Source: Cupriavidus gilardii
GTDB lineage: Bacteria > Pseudomonadota > Gammaproteobacteria > Burkholderiales > Burkholderiaceae
Reading direction: 5' to 3'
Assembly: GCF_008801915.1 (NCBI RefSeq)
Contig: NZ_VZOV01000012.1
Location: 95,507-159,506 of the forward strand
Length of the DNA stretch: 64,000 bases
In this document: in pieces, positions 9,306-18,882 of the stretch
Layout of the letters: each line of letters begins with the position of its first letter
Numbering within the stretch: the stretch's first letter is position 1
Notes under the pieces: generated by a model
The model's database searches: none
Told to the model about the DNA's origin: nothing
Seen by the model: the letters and a program-made list of their open reading frames with translations, nothing else
Translations under genes and position numbers: made by a program

Positions 9306-9526
9306 CGCTTCGCCAAGCGCTCGATGACTTCGTGGTGTTTCTGGATGACCTTCCGAGCGGTTTCCTGAACGGTTGTCGAGTCGGCCTTATTGACCACAAC
9401 GATTCGCCCGTCGAACACATGCTCGATCCTCGTGCTTGCGGCGACGCGCTCTGGGCTTGGGGCACTCGTGACTTTTGTTCGTTCCTTGATGGGGACGTTG
9501 TACTTCGAAAGAGAGACCTTGCTCAT
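9302..9526 (-). CDS. Antitoxin of the Doc toxin (Phd-like position)
   Basis: The frame extends to 9592, but ATG 9526 has GGAG 7 bases upstream and yields a 74-residue protein. It is basic at the N-terminus (MSKVSLSKYNVPIKERTKVT) and ends in a helical region (TARKVIQKHHEVIERLAKR). Position, size and overlap with doc make it the antitoxin. It does not show an obvious canonical Phd sequence, so it may belong to another antitoxin family. Confidence 0.75.
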   Translation of the reverse strand: MSKVSLSKYNVPIKERTKVTSAPSPERVAASTRIEHVFDGRIVVVNKADSTTVQETARKVIQKHHEVIERLAKR

Positions 9527-9691
9527 CTGAGACTCCAGAGGGTAAGTCGCGAGTATATCGGCGGCACGCCATCGCAGTGACAACGCCTCCAACGCAATCG
9601 GCCAGTCTGCCGCGGAAGAACCAAAGCATTCTCGCCGTTTCCCGCAAATTGGACGCCGCTCACATCAAATCCATGATCCGGTCATGACGTT

Positions 9692-10171
9692 TCAGTCACC
9701 CAATAAGGACGCCATTGAGTCCTCTCTTTTTGGCAGCCGTACCACCGTTTCCGCGGGACGCACCACCTTGCCGTCGGCCGCGCGTGGCTCCATCCTCGTC
9801 AGCGGTTTCCCGGTGCGCTTGTCGACCAGCACGGAATGCGCGTCTTTCGATTCGAACAAATGTTGCTCGCCCCATTGCCGCAACGCCACGATCACCGGAA
9901 ATAGCCGCTCTCCCTTGGGTGTGAGCACATATTCCTGATACGAGGTGCCATCCGATGCCGGGCTGATCTCGAAGATGCCGGCCTCGACCAGCAGGCGCAG
10001 GCGGTCAGCCAGGATACTGCGGGCCACGCCCAGGCGCCGCTGGAATTCGCTGAAGCGGCGCACGCCATCGAAGGCATCCCGCACGATCAGCAGGCACCAG
10101 CGGTCGCCGATCAGGTCGAGCGAGCGGGCGACCGGGCAGGTTTCCGCCTGGCTGTCGCGACGTTTTGCCAT
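9692..10171 (-). CDS. HxlR-family transcriptional regulator
   Basis: The 159-residue winged-helix protein has the HxlR signature CPVARSLDLIGDRWCLLIVRD near residues 12-32, followed by GVRRFSEFQRRLGVARSILADRL and YVLTPKGERLFPVI. The conserved cysteine near the N-terminus may sense redox or electrophiles. AAGGAG precedes the ATG. It is divergent from an MFS transporter, with a large inverted repeat between them, so it most likely represses that transporter and itself. Confidence 0.92.
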   Translation of the reverse strand: MAKRRDSQAETCPVARSLDLIGDRWCLLIVRDAFDGVRRFSEFQRRLGVARSILADRLRLLVEAGIFEISPASDGTSYQEYVLTPKGERLFPVIVALRQWGEQHLFESKDAHSVLVDKRTGKPLTRMEPRAADGKVVRPAETVVRLPKREDSMASLLGD

Positions 10172-10230
10172 CGATGCTCCTTCGGTAAAGGCATGTGCCA
10201 GATGTGGGTTTGTCTTGATGGTTTCATTTT

Positions 10231-10262
10231 AAGACCAGTTTGCCTACAATCAAACCGGTCTT
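10231..10262. promoter_or_regulatory. Inverted repeat, probable HxlR operator
   Basis: Arms AAGACCAGTTTG (10231-10242) and CAAACCGGTCTT (10251-10262) pair at 11 of 12 positions around an 8-base centre. They sit in the divergent promoter between the HxlR gene (start 10171) and the MFS gene (start 10294). HxlR dimers bind such repeats. Confidence 0.75.
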
Positions 10263-10293
10263 GATTTGAAACCGCTTTGACGAAGGAACATCC

Positions 10294-11547
10294 ATGCCGG
10301 GCGAACCGCCGACAGGGCCTGCACCCAAGCCTCCAACGCCATCCGCCAGCCCCATGCCGAGCGCATTGGTCGCGCTGTTCGCCTGCGCCTGCGGTCTGAG
10401 CGTGGCGAACGTCTACTACGCGCAGCCCTTGCTCGACGCGCTCGGCGGGGAGTTCGCGCTGGACCATGCCGCGGTAGGGGGCGTGATCACGGCCACGCAG
10501 ATCGGCTGCGCGCTGGCCTTGCTGCTGCTGGTGCCGCTGGGCGACCGCATCGATCGGCGGCGCCTGATGCTGTGGCAGGCGGCTGCGCTGGTGGGGGCGC
10601 TGATTGCCGTGGCCGCGGCCGCGTCGGCGCCGGCCTTGCTGGTTGGCATGCTGGCCGTCGGCTTGCTCGGTACAGCGATGACGCAGGGGTTGATCGCCTA
10701 CGCGGCGACCGCCGGCGCGCCATCGGAGCGTGGGCGGGTGGTCGGCGCCGCGCAGGGCGGGGTGGTCATCGGTCTGTTGCTGGCGCGCGTGCTGGCCGGC
10801 CTGATTGCCGATGTGGCAGGCTGGCGTGGCGTGTATCTGTTCTCGGCGCTGGCGATGCTGGCGCTGTCGCTGGTGCTGTGGCGCCGTCTGCCGGCACAGA
10901 CCCCAGCGATTTCACGGCTGAGCTATCCGAAGCTGATCCTGTCGATGCTGACGCTACTGCGGCAACAACGCGTGCTGCAGATCCGCGGCACGATCGCGAT
11001 GCTGATGTTCGCCGCATTCAGCGTGTTCTGGAGCGCGCTGGTGCTGCCGTTGAGCGCGCCGCCGTACGCGTTGTCGCACACGGCGATCGGCGCATTCGGG
11101 CTGGTCGGCGTGGTCGGCGCCTTGGCGGCCGCGCGGGCCGGGCGGCTGGCCGACCGCGGCCTGGGGCAGCGGGTCACCGGCGGGGCGCTGCTGGTGCTGT
11201 TGGCCTCATGGCTGCCACTGTGGTGGTTCGATGCGCACGGGCTGTGGTGGCTGGTGATCGGCATCGTCGCGCTGGACCTCGGCGGGCAGGCCATTCATGT
11301 CGCCAACCAGAGCATGATTTTCGCGGCGCAGCGCGATGCGCACAGCCGGCTGGTCGGTTGCTACATGCTGTTCTATTCGGTGGGCAGCGGGCTGGGCGCG
11401 ATCGCGTCGACATGGGTTTATGCGCTGGCCGGATGGCAGGCGGTCTGCCTGCTCGGTGCCGGCATCAGTGCCGCCGCGCTGGCGTTCTGGGCGCTGACGC
11501 TGCGCCATATGCCAAAGGTCTCCGCAGCTTGCGCGCAGCCCGCCTAA
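10294..11547 (+). CDS. MFS transporter (drug/metabolite efflux type)
   Basis: The 417-residue protein has about 12 hydrophobic helices and the MFS motif-A-like loop GDRIDRRRLML after the second helix. The N-terminus CGLSVANVYYAQPLLDALGGEF resembles the YnfM/inner-membrane efflux group. AAGGAA lies 6-7 bases before the ATG. The divergent HxlR gene and shared operator suggest inducible efflux of a toxic compound; the substrate is unknown. Confidence 0.88.
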   Translation: MPGEPPTGPAPKPPTPSASPMPSALVALFACACGLSVANVYYAQPLLDALGGEFALDHAAVGGVITATQIGCALALLLLVPLGDRIDRRRLMLWQAAALVGALIAVAAAASAPALLVGMLAVGLLGTAMTQGLIAYAATAGAPSERGRVVGAAQGGVVIGLLLARVLAGLIADVAGWRGVYLFSALAMLALSLVLWRRLPAQTPAISRLSYPKLILSMLTLLRQQRVLQIRGTIAMLMFAAFSVFWSALVLPLSAPPYALSHTAIGAFGLVGVVGALAAARAGRLADRGLGQRVTGGALLVLLASWLPLWWFDAHGLWWLVIGIVALDLGGQAIHVANQSMIFAAQRDAHSRLVGCYMLFYSVGSGLGAIASTWVYALAGWQAVCLLGAGISAAALAFWALTLRHMPKVSAACAQPA

Positions 11548-11590
11548 GCTGAAGGTTTCGACAAAGCCAACGGGCACGCCGGAGGGCACC

Positions 11591-11860
11591 ATGGACGAAG
11601 ACGTCGACACGATGAGCCGCCAACAACTGGTTGAGGAAGTGAGGCGCTTGCGCGCCGGCATCCGCCGCCATCGGGATGCGTCGGGCCACGATCTGTGCTG
11701 GCATCACCCGAACCTGTGGGCCTTGCTGCCCGACGCGGCCACGCACACGCCCGCGGTCCCGGACTGGCCGCAGTTTCTGCGCGGCTGCGTCAAGTATCGG
11801 GAGTCGCTGGATCGGCAGTGTCCGCAGGCGCCGCGCATCCAGCAGGAATTCGGCGAGTAG
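11591..11860 (+). CDS. Conserved small hypothetical protein (89 aa)
   Basis: GGAGG lies just before the ATG, and the protein has a coherent composition: an N-terminal helix MSRQQLVEEVRRLRAGIRRHRD and a Trp/His-rich centre (LCWHHPNLWALLP). I recall similar uncharacterised proteins in other proteobacteria but no function. It lies 43 bases after the MFS gene and may be cotranscribed. Confidence 0.7.
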   Translation: MDEDVDTMSRQQLVEEVRRLRAGIRRHRDASGHDLCWHHPNLWALLPDAATHTPAVPDWPQFLRGCVKYRESLDRQCPQAPRIQQEFGE

Positions 11861-11879
11861 ACCGGCGCAGGATCGCGCT

Positions 11880-12497
11880 TCAACGCGCGCCGCGCGCCAC
11901 CGCCAGCAGCACGCCAAACGAGACCAGCAGGGCGCCGAAGACACGGTCGATCCAGTGGCGCACGGCCAGCAGCCGAGCGCGTACGGGGCCCGTCGACAGG
12001 CACACCGCGACCAGGCTGAACCAGCCGATATGGGCGGCCGCGATGAAGGCGCCGTAGCCGATCTGTGTGGCCAGCGGCGTGTCGGGGCGCACGACCTGCA
12101 TGAAAAGGCTGACGATAAAGACGGTGGTCTTCGGGTTCAGCGCATTGGTCAGCAGGCCCGTGCGCAATGCGGCGAGATCCGACAGCGGGGCGGTGCGGCC
12201 CTCGGCCAGCGAGCCGCCCGGCCTGGCGCGCAGCATGCCGATACCCAAATAGACCAGATAGATCGCGGCAATCCATTTGGCCGTCTGGAACAGCCATAGC
12301 GACTGCTGGATCAACACGCCGACGCCGAGGATGGTGTAGCCGACGTGGATCAGTACGCCAAGCCCGATGCCCAGTGCCGTCAGCAAGCCGGCGCGGCGCG
12401 ACAGCACCAGGCTGTTGCGGCTCACCATGGCAAAGTCCGGTCCAGGGCTGATCACGGCGAGCAGCGTAATGGTGATCACGGCTAACAGTTCGGTCAT
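11880..12497 (-). CDS. LysE/RhtB-family amino-acid exporter
   Basis: The N-terminus TELLAVITITLLAVISPGPDFAMVSRNSL carries the LysE hallmark SPGPDF, and six hydrophobic helices follow (LLTNALNPKTTVFIVSLF is the second conserved block). ATG 12497 gives the normal family start; an upstream ATG at 12536 is possible. Predicted to export amino acids or derivatives by proton antiport. It is divergent from a LysR gene 80 bases away. Confidence 0.9.
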   Translation of the reverse strand: MTELLAVITITLLAVISPGPDFAMVSRNSLVLSRRAGLLTALGIGLGVLIHVGYTILGVGVLIQQSLWLFQTAKWIAAIYLVYLGIGMLRARPGGSLAEGRTAPLSDLAALRTGLLTNALNPKTTVFIVSLFMQVVRPDTPLATQIGYGAFIAAAHIGWFSLVAVCLSTGPVRARLLAVRHWIDRVFGALLVSFGVLLAVARGAR

Positions 12498-12577
12498 GGT
12501 TGACTCTGTCGAATCCTGTGGCAAAGTGCCACGCATGGTTGCCCTATGTTAGGGAACCCGACGATCGACGAATAGCG

Positions 12578-13525
12578 ATGTTTTCTGACCATCATGGTGA
12601 GTTCAGCTCACCATCGGGAGACGCCCGGCTTCCTTCCCTGCTGGCCCTGCGCTGCTTCGAGGCAGCGGCCCGGCTGGAGAACTTCAGCCGAGCAGCCGAC
12701 GAATTGCATCTGACGCATGGCGCGGTCAGCCGCGCGGTGCGCACGCTCGAAGACGATCTCGGAGTGGCGTTGTTCGAACGGCGCAGCCGTCGCGTTTTCC
12801 TGACCGAGGCAGGGCGAAGGCTCGCACAGGCGGTGCGGGATGGCCTCGGCGTGATCCGACAGGCCACACGGGAGCTGCGTGCCAGTGCGAGGCAGGCGCG
12901 CCAATGGGTGCTGTCTTGCGAGCCAACCTTGCTGATGCGCTGGCTGATCCCGCGCTGGCCCGACTTCAAGGCGCGGCATCCCGAGCTCGACGTCCATCTG
13001 GTGGCTGGCGGCGGGGCGGTCGCGTTCGACAGCGGCATCGATCTCGCGCTTCGCCGCGATGACTTCGCCTGGCCCGACAGCGTCCACGCGGTGCCCTTGT
13101 TCGTCGAACGGGTCGGTCCGGTGTGCCGGCCGGACCAGGCCGGCGCATGGTTTGCCGCGCGCAAGGCCGGCACTGCCCTGCGTCCTTCCGCACCGCGCCT
13201 GCATACGCGGACAAGGCCGAACGCCTGGCAGACCTGGGCCGACATCACGGGACAGACGCTATCGCGCGCGCCGGAGCAGCGCTTCGAACATTTCTACTTC
13301 AGCCTGCAGGCAGCGGTGGCGGGCCTTGGTGTTGCCATCGGGCCCTGGCATCTGGTGCAGGACGATATCGCCAGCGGCATGCTGGCCGCGCCGATGGGCT
13401 TTGTCGAGGACGGTTCACGCTATTGTCTGTTGTCGCCGGTGCCCATCCGGGCCGGCACGCCCGCTGCCGCGGTGCTCGACTGGCTGAAGACAACGGCGGC
13501 GCTCGACCGGCTGCGTGCGGATTGA
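12578..13525 (+). CDS. LysR-family regulator, GcvA-like
   Basis: The frame opens at 12500, but ATG 12578 (MFSDHHGEFSS) is chosen because it leaves promoter space for both divergent genes. It has 315 residues: helix-turn-helix with LPSLLALRCFEAAARLENFS and THGAVSRAVRTLEDDLG, then LMRWLIPRWPDFKARHPELDV, characteristic of GcvA-type effector domains. It probably controls the divergent LysE-family exporter. Confidence 0.87.
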   Translation: MFSDHHGEFSSPSGDARLPSLLALRCFEAAARLENFSRAADELHLTHGAVSRAVRTLEDDLGVALFERRSRRVFLTEAGRRLAQAVRDGLGVIRQATRELRASARQARQWVLSCEPTLLMRWLIPRWPDFKARHPELDVHLVAGGGAVAFDSGIDLALRRDDFAWPDSVHAVPLFVERVGPVCRPDQAGAWFAARKAGTALRPSAPRLHTRTRPNAWQTWADITGQTLSRAPEQRFEHFYFSLQAAVAGLGVAIGPWHLVQDDIASGMLAAPMGFVEDGSRYCLLSPVPIRAGTPAAAVLDWLKTTAALDRLRAD

Positions 13526-13581
13526 GCAGCCGCAACGCCAACGCCTACGTCCAGAAGGAGCTCGGCAAGCAAATCCGGGCG

Positions 13582-14451
13582 TCAGCGAGGTTCCGAGCCG
13601 AACCAGCGTGCCAGCAGCGTATTGATATCGCGATGGCGCTCGTACTGGACCCAGTGCCCGGCGCCGGGCACCAGGCACCAATCCCGGTGCGTCGCGGGCC
13701 CCGCGATTCGATTGGCCACATCGATCGGCGAGGCGGTGACGTCGTGCTCGCCCCAGATCAGCAGCGTGGGACCATTGAATGCATCCAGCGCGGTTTCGAG
13801 CAGCGCCTGTCGCGAGATCGCCTTGCTCCGAAATCGCGTCGCCCGGCACGCGAGCTCGTGCACCAGCATGGCGGTCTCATCGATGCTGGCTTGCTCGTGC
13901 AGCATCAGCGCGAGCAGATTGTGCCGCAGTGCGCTTCGCATGGCGTGAGGGTCGTCCTTGCGCCAGTCCATCATCTCCATGCGCTGGCGTCGCGTACCGC
14001 CGTGTCCCGCGGGCCCCAGCAGTGCGAGCCGCGCCGTGCCGCCACGCCGGGCCGCAACCTGGGCGGCCACCAGTCCACCGAACGAAAAGCCGGCGAGCGA
14101 GACGGTTGCGTCTACACCGACCAGACGGTCCAGCGCTGCGATCACGGTGCCGACCAGGCGATCGAGCCGGTCGGCCGCGTGCGGATCCCCGGGCAGCGCG
14201 TCGGACTCTCCGAATCCCGGCAGATCGGGAATCCACAGCGTATGCGTTGCCGACAAGGGCTCGATGTTGCGGACCCAATGCAGCCAGTTGCCATGGCCGC
14301 CATGGATCAGCACCAGCGGTGGCCCGCTGCCGAACTTGCGCCAGACCGTCTCGCGGTCCCCGTCACGTACGACGCAGGTCTGCGCGCGTCGGTCCAGGGC
14401 GGCCAGTTCGGCGTTCAACGCGGGGGCTGGGGGCAGGGCAGGCGTCTTCAC
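13582..14451 (-). CDS. Alpha/beta-fold hydrolase
   Basis: The catalytic triad is visible: nucleophile S123 in GFSFGG, an acid in LLIWGEHDVT and a histidine in VPGAGHWVQYE; the oxyanion loop is LVLIHGGHGNW. At 289 residues it resembles meta-cleavage-product or ester hydrolases. Its start overlaps the stop of the upstream synthetase frame by 3 bases, so it belongs to the same transcript as the acyl-CoA genes. The substrate is unknown. Confidence 0.88.
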   Translation of the reverse strand: MKTPALPPAPALNAELAALDRRAQTCVVRDGDRETVWRKFGSGPPLVLIHGGHGNWLHWVRNIEPLSATHTLWIPDLPGFGESDALPGDPHAADRLDRLVGTVIAALDRLVGVDATVSLAGFSFGGLVAAQVAARRGGTARLALLGPAGHGGTRRQRMEMMDWRKDDPHAMRSALRHNLLALMLHEQASIDETAMLVHELACRATRFRSKAISRQALLETALDAFNGPTLLIWGEHDVTASPIDVANRIAGPATHRDWCLVPGAGHWVQYERHRDINTLLARWFGSEPR

Positions 14452-16560
14452 GATGTCAGTACGAGGGCATCGACGGCGAGCACACCTTGCCCTTCGGGCA
14501 GCACCATCATCGGGTTGACCTCCGCTTCGGCGATGCCAAGCTCAGGGCGTACCGCGAGCTGGGACAACGCGGAGACGGCCCGTGCCAGCGCATCGAGATC
14601 GCCGCGGGTCCTGCCGCGCAGTCCCCCGACCGTCTTCAGTGCCTTCACTTCGGCGATCATCTCCCGGGCGACATCGACGGTGACCGGTGCCAGCCGAATG
14701 CTTCGATCGCGTGCGACTTCGGCCCAGATGCCCCCGGCGGCCAGCATCACGATCGGACCGGCGTCCGGATCGATGCGGTAGCCGACCAGCACCTCGGTCA
14801 GGCCCCTGGTCATCGGCTGCACCAGCACTTCATCGCATCGCACGGTGGGTGCGCGCTCGGCCAGGTTGGCCTTCAGCGTTGCCAATGCGCTGTTCAACTG
14901 GCCGGCGTCCCGAATGCCCAGTACGACGCCGCCCCACTTCCGTCTTGTGCGGGATCTCGGGCGAGCAGACTTTGGCGACCACCGGATAGTCGAACGGCAG
15001 CGCAGGGATGGGACCGCCGATCGGCAGTGTGATCGCCGGCGCGTAGGGCACGCCAAGCTGTTCCAGCACGGCGTATGCCTGCGCCTCGCTGAGCGCGCGC
15101 GGCGGCCGCTCGCCGGTCAGTCGCGCCGCCGGTTGCGTGCCGGGTGTGCGGCGTGCAAGCACGGCGGCAATGGCATCGGCACACGGTTCGGGCGATCGGA
15201 AGCAGGGCACCCCGGCGGCCGTCAGCGCGGCCAGCGCTTCGGGTGCGTCGGGCACCAGCATCGCGGCCAGCGGCTTGGCGCTGTCCGCGCTGTCGATGAT
15301 CGGCTTGACTGCAAGCTGCGGCTGAAAGCGTGCGGAAGAGCCGACGACGGCAAGCACGATATCGAACTCCGGCGCCCCGAACATGATGTCGAGCGCGGTC
15401 TTCATGACCTTGTAGTTTGTGCCGGCCAGCGTCAGGTCCAGCACGCGTCCCGGCGATACCGCGATACCGGCGGCGGCGAGCCTGTCGAGCGTCGCCGGCG
15501 AGGCGGGTTCCACGGCGACATCGCGAATGCCCAATTGGTCGACGACCATCGCCGCGCCGCCGCCAGTGGTAGTCACCACGCCCACGCGGCGCGGCGGCAC
15601 GCGTGGTTGCCCGCCCGGCTGGGCCAGCGGTATCCGCCGCGCCAGCGGGAACGCTTCCAGCAGTGCTTCAAGCACGCCGACGCGCGCAATGCCGAGGTCC
15701 TTGAGGAAGGCATCGGCGATGTCGTCCTCGCCGGCCAGCGCTCCGGTGTGGGTGGCGGCCATCTCGGCGGCGACGGCCGATCGCCCCAGCTTGTATGCGA
15801 TCACGGGTTTGCCGCGCCGGGCGGCCTCGATCGCGAAGGCGCGCAGCTTGTCGCCGTGGCGAAGGCTCTCGAGAAACAGCAGATAGCCCTCGATAGCGGG
15901 ATCGTCAAGCGTAGCGAGGCAGATTTCGCCAATGGACAGGTCGGCTTCGCCGCCGACCGATACCAGCCCTGCAAAGCCGACGCCGCGCGCCTTGCCGCGC
16001 GAAACCAGCGAGCCGATCATGCTGCCGCTGTGCGAGGCGACGAAGACGCGCCCTTGTGGCAGTTCCGGCTCGGCGAAGGCCGCATTGGCGGTCAGCATGA
16101 CGCCCGCCTGCGGATGGATGACCCCGAGGCTGCTGGGGCCGAGCACGCGGATGCCGGTCTGCCGGCTCAGGGCTCGCAGTTCCGCCTCCCTGGCCGCGCC
16201 TTCGGGTCCGGACTCGGCAAAGCCGCTGGCGAGGATGGTCACGACCTTGACGCCGAGGCGGGCGCTCTCGCGCACCGCATCGAGCACGGTGTCGGTCGGC
16301 GTCAGCACGAAGACCTGGTCGGGGACTTGCGGCAGCGATGCGAGGCTGGGGTAGGCGGTTTCGCCCTGCACGGTATCCCGGTTCGGATTGATCGGATAGA
16401 TCGTTCCGCGATAGCCGGCCGCACGCAGGAACTTCAATGGACGTCCGGCGGTCTTGGCCGGATCGTCGGACGCGCCGAACAGTGCCACGCTGCGTGGAGA
16501 CAGCAGCGCCTGTGCGAGCGCCGAGTCGATGGGGCCGGATGCTGGAGAGGTCGAGTTCAT
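14448..16560 (-). pseudogene. ADP-forming acyl-CoA synthetase, disrupted by a +1 frameshift
   Basis: Two overlapping frames (N-terminal 16560 to about 14936, C-terminal about 14931 to 14448) together make one protein of about 703 residues: CoA-binding (LLSPRSVALFGASDDPAKTAGRP), succinyl-CoA-ligase-like and ATP-grasp parts of the acetate-CoA ligase (ADP-forming) family. At the ATP-grasp motif PEIPHKTEVGG the coding strand has GGGG (14932-14935) where GGG would keep frame. One extra base cuts the protein to a truncated form lacking most of the ATP-grasp domain. It is a real mutation or an assembly error in a homopolymer. It lies downstream of an acyl-CoA dehydrogenase and upstream of the hydrolase. 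Confidence 0.82.
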
Positions 16561-16621
16561 TGCGGCTGGGAACGGGAGCAGGGAACAGGGAAAGTCGGGG
16601 AGCTCGGCTGGCGCGGCATGT

Positions 16622-17785
16622 TCAGTTCGGGGCAGGCCTGGGCGGACGCTGCGGAAACGATCGGCCGAACACGCCTTCCGCAATGCGGTTCTTCAGCATT
16701 TCGATGGAGCCGCCGGCGATCATCCAGCCGCGGATGCGGCGCAGGCAATATTCGACGATCGATTCCTGGCTGTAGCCCATGCCGCCCATGATCTGCAGCG
16801 CTTCGTTGGCGACGTCCCAGCCCGCCTGGTTGCACGCGAGCTTGGCCATTGCCGTGCTGTGCGCGGACGGCAGGCCGTGCTCGCCCTCCATGGCGGCGCG
16901 ATAGAGCAGAAGTTGGGCGGATTCGAGCTTCAACGCCATCTCCGCGAACTTCCATTGAATCCCCTGGAATTCGCACAATTCGCGACCGAACTGTTTGCGC
17001 ACCATCGCGTGCTCGCGGGCCACGTTGAAGCAATGACGCCCGAGCGCGAGGGCGCGCGACGAGTTGCCCAGCCGCTCGACATTGAAGCCGGCGATCTGGC
17101 GCTTGAAGCCGCCTTCGCCGAGCAGCAGGTTGCCGGCGGGAATGCGGCAGTCCTCGAAATACAGCTGGCACCATTCCTCGCCGCTCATGAATTTCGACGG
17201 CTCCCCGATCTGAAAGCCCGGCGCGCCGCGCTCGACCAGCACCGAGCCGATGCCGTTGATGCCCGGGCCGAAGCGTACGTAGATCAGGAACAGCTCGGCC
17301 TCGGGGCTATGCGTCGAGAAGATCTTGCTGCCGTCGATCACGTAGTGGTCGCCGTCGCGGCGCGCGGTGGTGCGCAGTTCGGTGACGGCGGAGCCGGCCT
17401 CTGGCTCCGTCATGCCGAGCGCGATCAACTTGCGTCCGGCGAGCAGATCGGGCAGGAAGCGCGCCTTCTGTTCGGGCGTCGCGTATTCGACGAAGGTCCG
17501 GATCGGTCCGAAATTACCCGCCTGCACGATATCCGCGCTCTTGGGGCAGACCAGCGCGATCTCCTGGATCGCGATGACGGCGTGCATCAGCGTGCCGCCC
17601 TGGCCGCCATCCTCTTCCGGGAAGGCGATGCCAAGCAGTCCCTGCTCGGCCAGCATGCGTGCCGCATCCCATGGGTACTGCGCGGAGTGCGCGCGCTGCA
17701 GCGCGCCGGGCGCGAGCTTGTCCTGGGCGAACCGGCGCACCGATTCCGCAAATGCCTGATGTTCTTCACTGAGTTCAAAGTTCAT
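16622..17785 (-). CDS. Acyl-CoA dehydrogenase
   Basis: This FAD enzyme introduces an alpha-beta double bond into an acyl-CoA and passes electrons to ETF. The 387-residue protein shows the FAD/substrate motifs GMTEPEAGSAVTELRTTA (about 124-141) and the C-terminal helical domain with RKQFG, IQWKFAEMALKLESAQLLLY and QIMGGMGYSQESIVEYCLRR. It is 61 bases upstream of the acyl-CoA synthetase start on the same strand, so the two form an acyl-CoA activation/oxidation operon. Confidence 0.93.
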   Translation of the reverse strand: MNFELSEEHQAFAESVRRFAQDKLAPGALQRAHSAQYPWDAARMLAEQGLLGIAFPEEDGGQGGTLMHAVIAIQEIALVCPKSADIVQAGNFGPIRTFVEYATPEQKARFLPDLLAGRKLIALGMTEPEAGSAVTELRTTARRDGDHYVIDGSKIFSTHSPEAELFLIYVRFGPGINGIGSVLVERGAPGFQIGEPSKFMSGEEWCQLYFEDCRIPAGNLLLGEGGFKRQIAGFNVERLGNSSRALALGRHCFNVAREHAMVRKQFGRELCEFQGIQWKFAEMALKLESAQLLLYRAAMEGEHGLPSAHSTAMAKLACNQAGWDVANEALQIMGGMGYSQESIVEYCLRRIRGWMIAGGSIEMLKNRIAEGVFGRSFPQRPPRPAPN

Positions 17786-17908
17786 GTCGAAATCTCTGGG
17801 GGCAGAAGTCAGGCATCAGCTTCCGCTATCCCGAGACGGTTGTGAACTTCGCGTTTGGAGAGCAGGTAGAACCTATCGTCATACCTGAGGCCGCCGCATC
17901 TCGCATCC

Positions 17909-18823
17909 TCATTCCGCCGCGCGCTGTTCGCGTGCCACGGTGTCGAGCAGCCAATCCCGGAATGCCGTGACCTTGCGGGACTCGCGCTGGACGGCGGGCC
18001 TGACCAGGTAATAGGACTTGCTGCGTACCAGTGGCCGCGCGAACGGCCGAACCAGGCGGCCGGAAGCGAGTTCCGCCTGCAGCATGGCAGCCTGTCCGAT
18101 TGCGATACCAAGGCCATCGAGGGCCGCCTGCCAGGTCAGCACCGAGCTGCCGAAGCTCATGCGCTCGGTGCGGTCGGCCATCTCGGCCAGTCCGGCGAAG
18201 GCCAGCCAATCGTCCCAGTCGGCGCGGCGATAGTGCGACACCAGCAGACGGTGGCGCAGCAGCGCTTCAGGCCGGCCGCGGCCGCCGCCGCGATGCGTGC
18301 GCAGGTATTCGGGCGTGCAGACCGGTTCGATCTCGTCGTGGAACAGGAAGTCGGCGCTGACACGGGGCCAGCGGCCATCGCCAAACTGGATGGCGAGATC
18401 GGCGGGATCGCGATCGAAGTCGACATCGGGAATCGCATTGTCGATGCGCACTTCGATGCTGGGATATTGGGCCTGAAAGTCGGGCAGTCGCGGGATCAGC
18501 CATTTCGCCGCGAAGGTGGTGTAGGTGCGCACCCGCAGCGCGCCTTGCGAGGTGTTCTTCAGCAGTCGGGCGGTGGCAGTAGCAATCGCATCGAAGGCCG
18601 GAACGACTTCCTCGGCATAGGCCTGGCCGACGCGCGTCAGCGAAACGCCATGGCGCTCGCGACGGAACAGTTCGATGCCCAGATAGCCCTCGAGCACCGC
18701 GATCTGCCGGCTGACCGCCGACTGGGAAACATGCAGTTCCTGCGCGGCGACGGTCAGGTTCTGGGTGCGCGCCACGACTTCGAAGACCCGCAGCGGGTTC
18801 AAGGGGGGAATACGGCGAGCCAT
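17909..18823 (-). CDS. LysR-family regulator, GcvA-like
   Basis: The frame is open to 18916; ATG 18823 (MARRIPPLNPLRVFEVVART) gives the usual GcvA-like N-terminus, with ATG 18847 as an alternative. It has 304 residues: helix-turn-helix at about 5-65 (LHVSQSAVSRQIAVLEGYLG) and an effector domain from VRTYTTFAAKWLIPRLPDFQ. It lies 59 bases downstream of the MmgE/PrpD gene and 123 bases before the acyl-CoA dehydrogenase start, so it likely governs this acyl-CoA block. Confidence 0.87.
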   Translation of the reverse strand: MARRIPPLNPLRVFEVVARTQNLTVAAQELHVSQSAVSRQIAVLEGYLGIELFRRERHGVSLTRVGQAYAEEVVPAFDAIATATARLLKNTSQGALRVRTYTTFAAKWLIPRLPDFQAQYPSIEVRIDNAIPDVDFDRDPADLAIQFGDGRWPRVSADFLFHDEIEPVCTPEYLRTHRGGGRGRPEALLRHRLLVSHYRRADWDDWLAFAGLAEMADRTERMSFGSSVLTWQAALDGLGIAIGQAAMLQAELASGRLVRPFARPLVRSKSYYLVRPAVQRESRKVTAFRDWLLDTVAREQRAAE

Positions 18824-18882
18824 GTTGTCGCGTCCGAGCAATGACATTTCATTATATCTATGCCGCCGGACGCAGCACTTCC

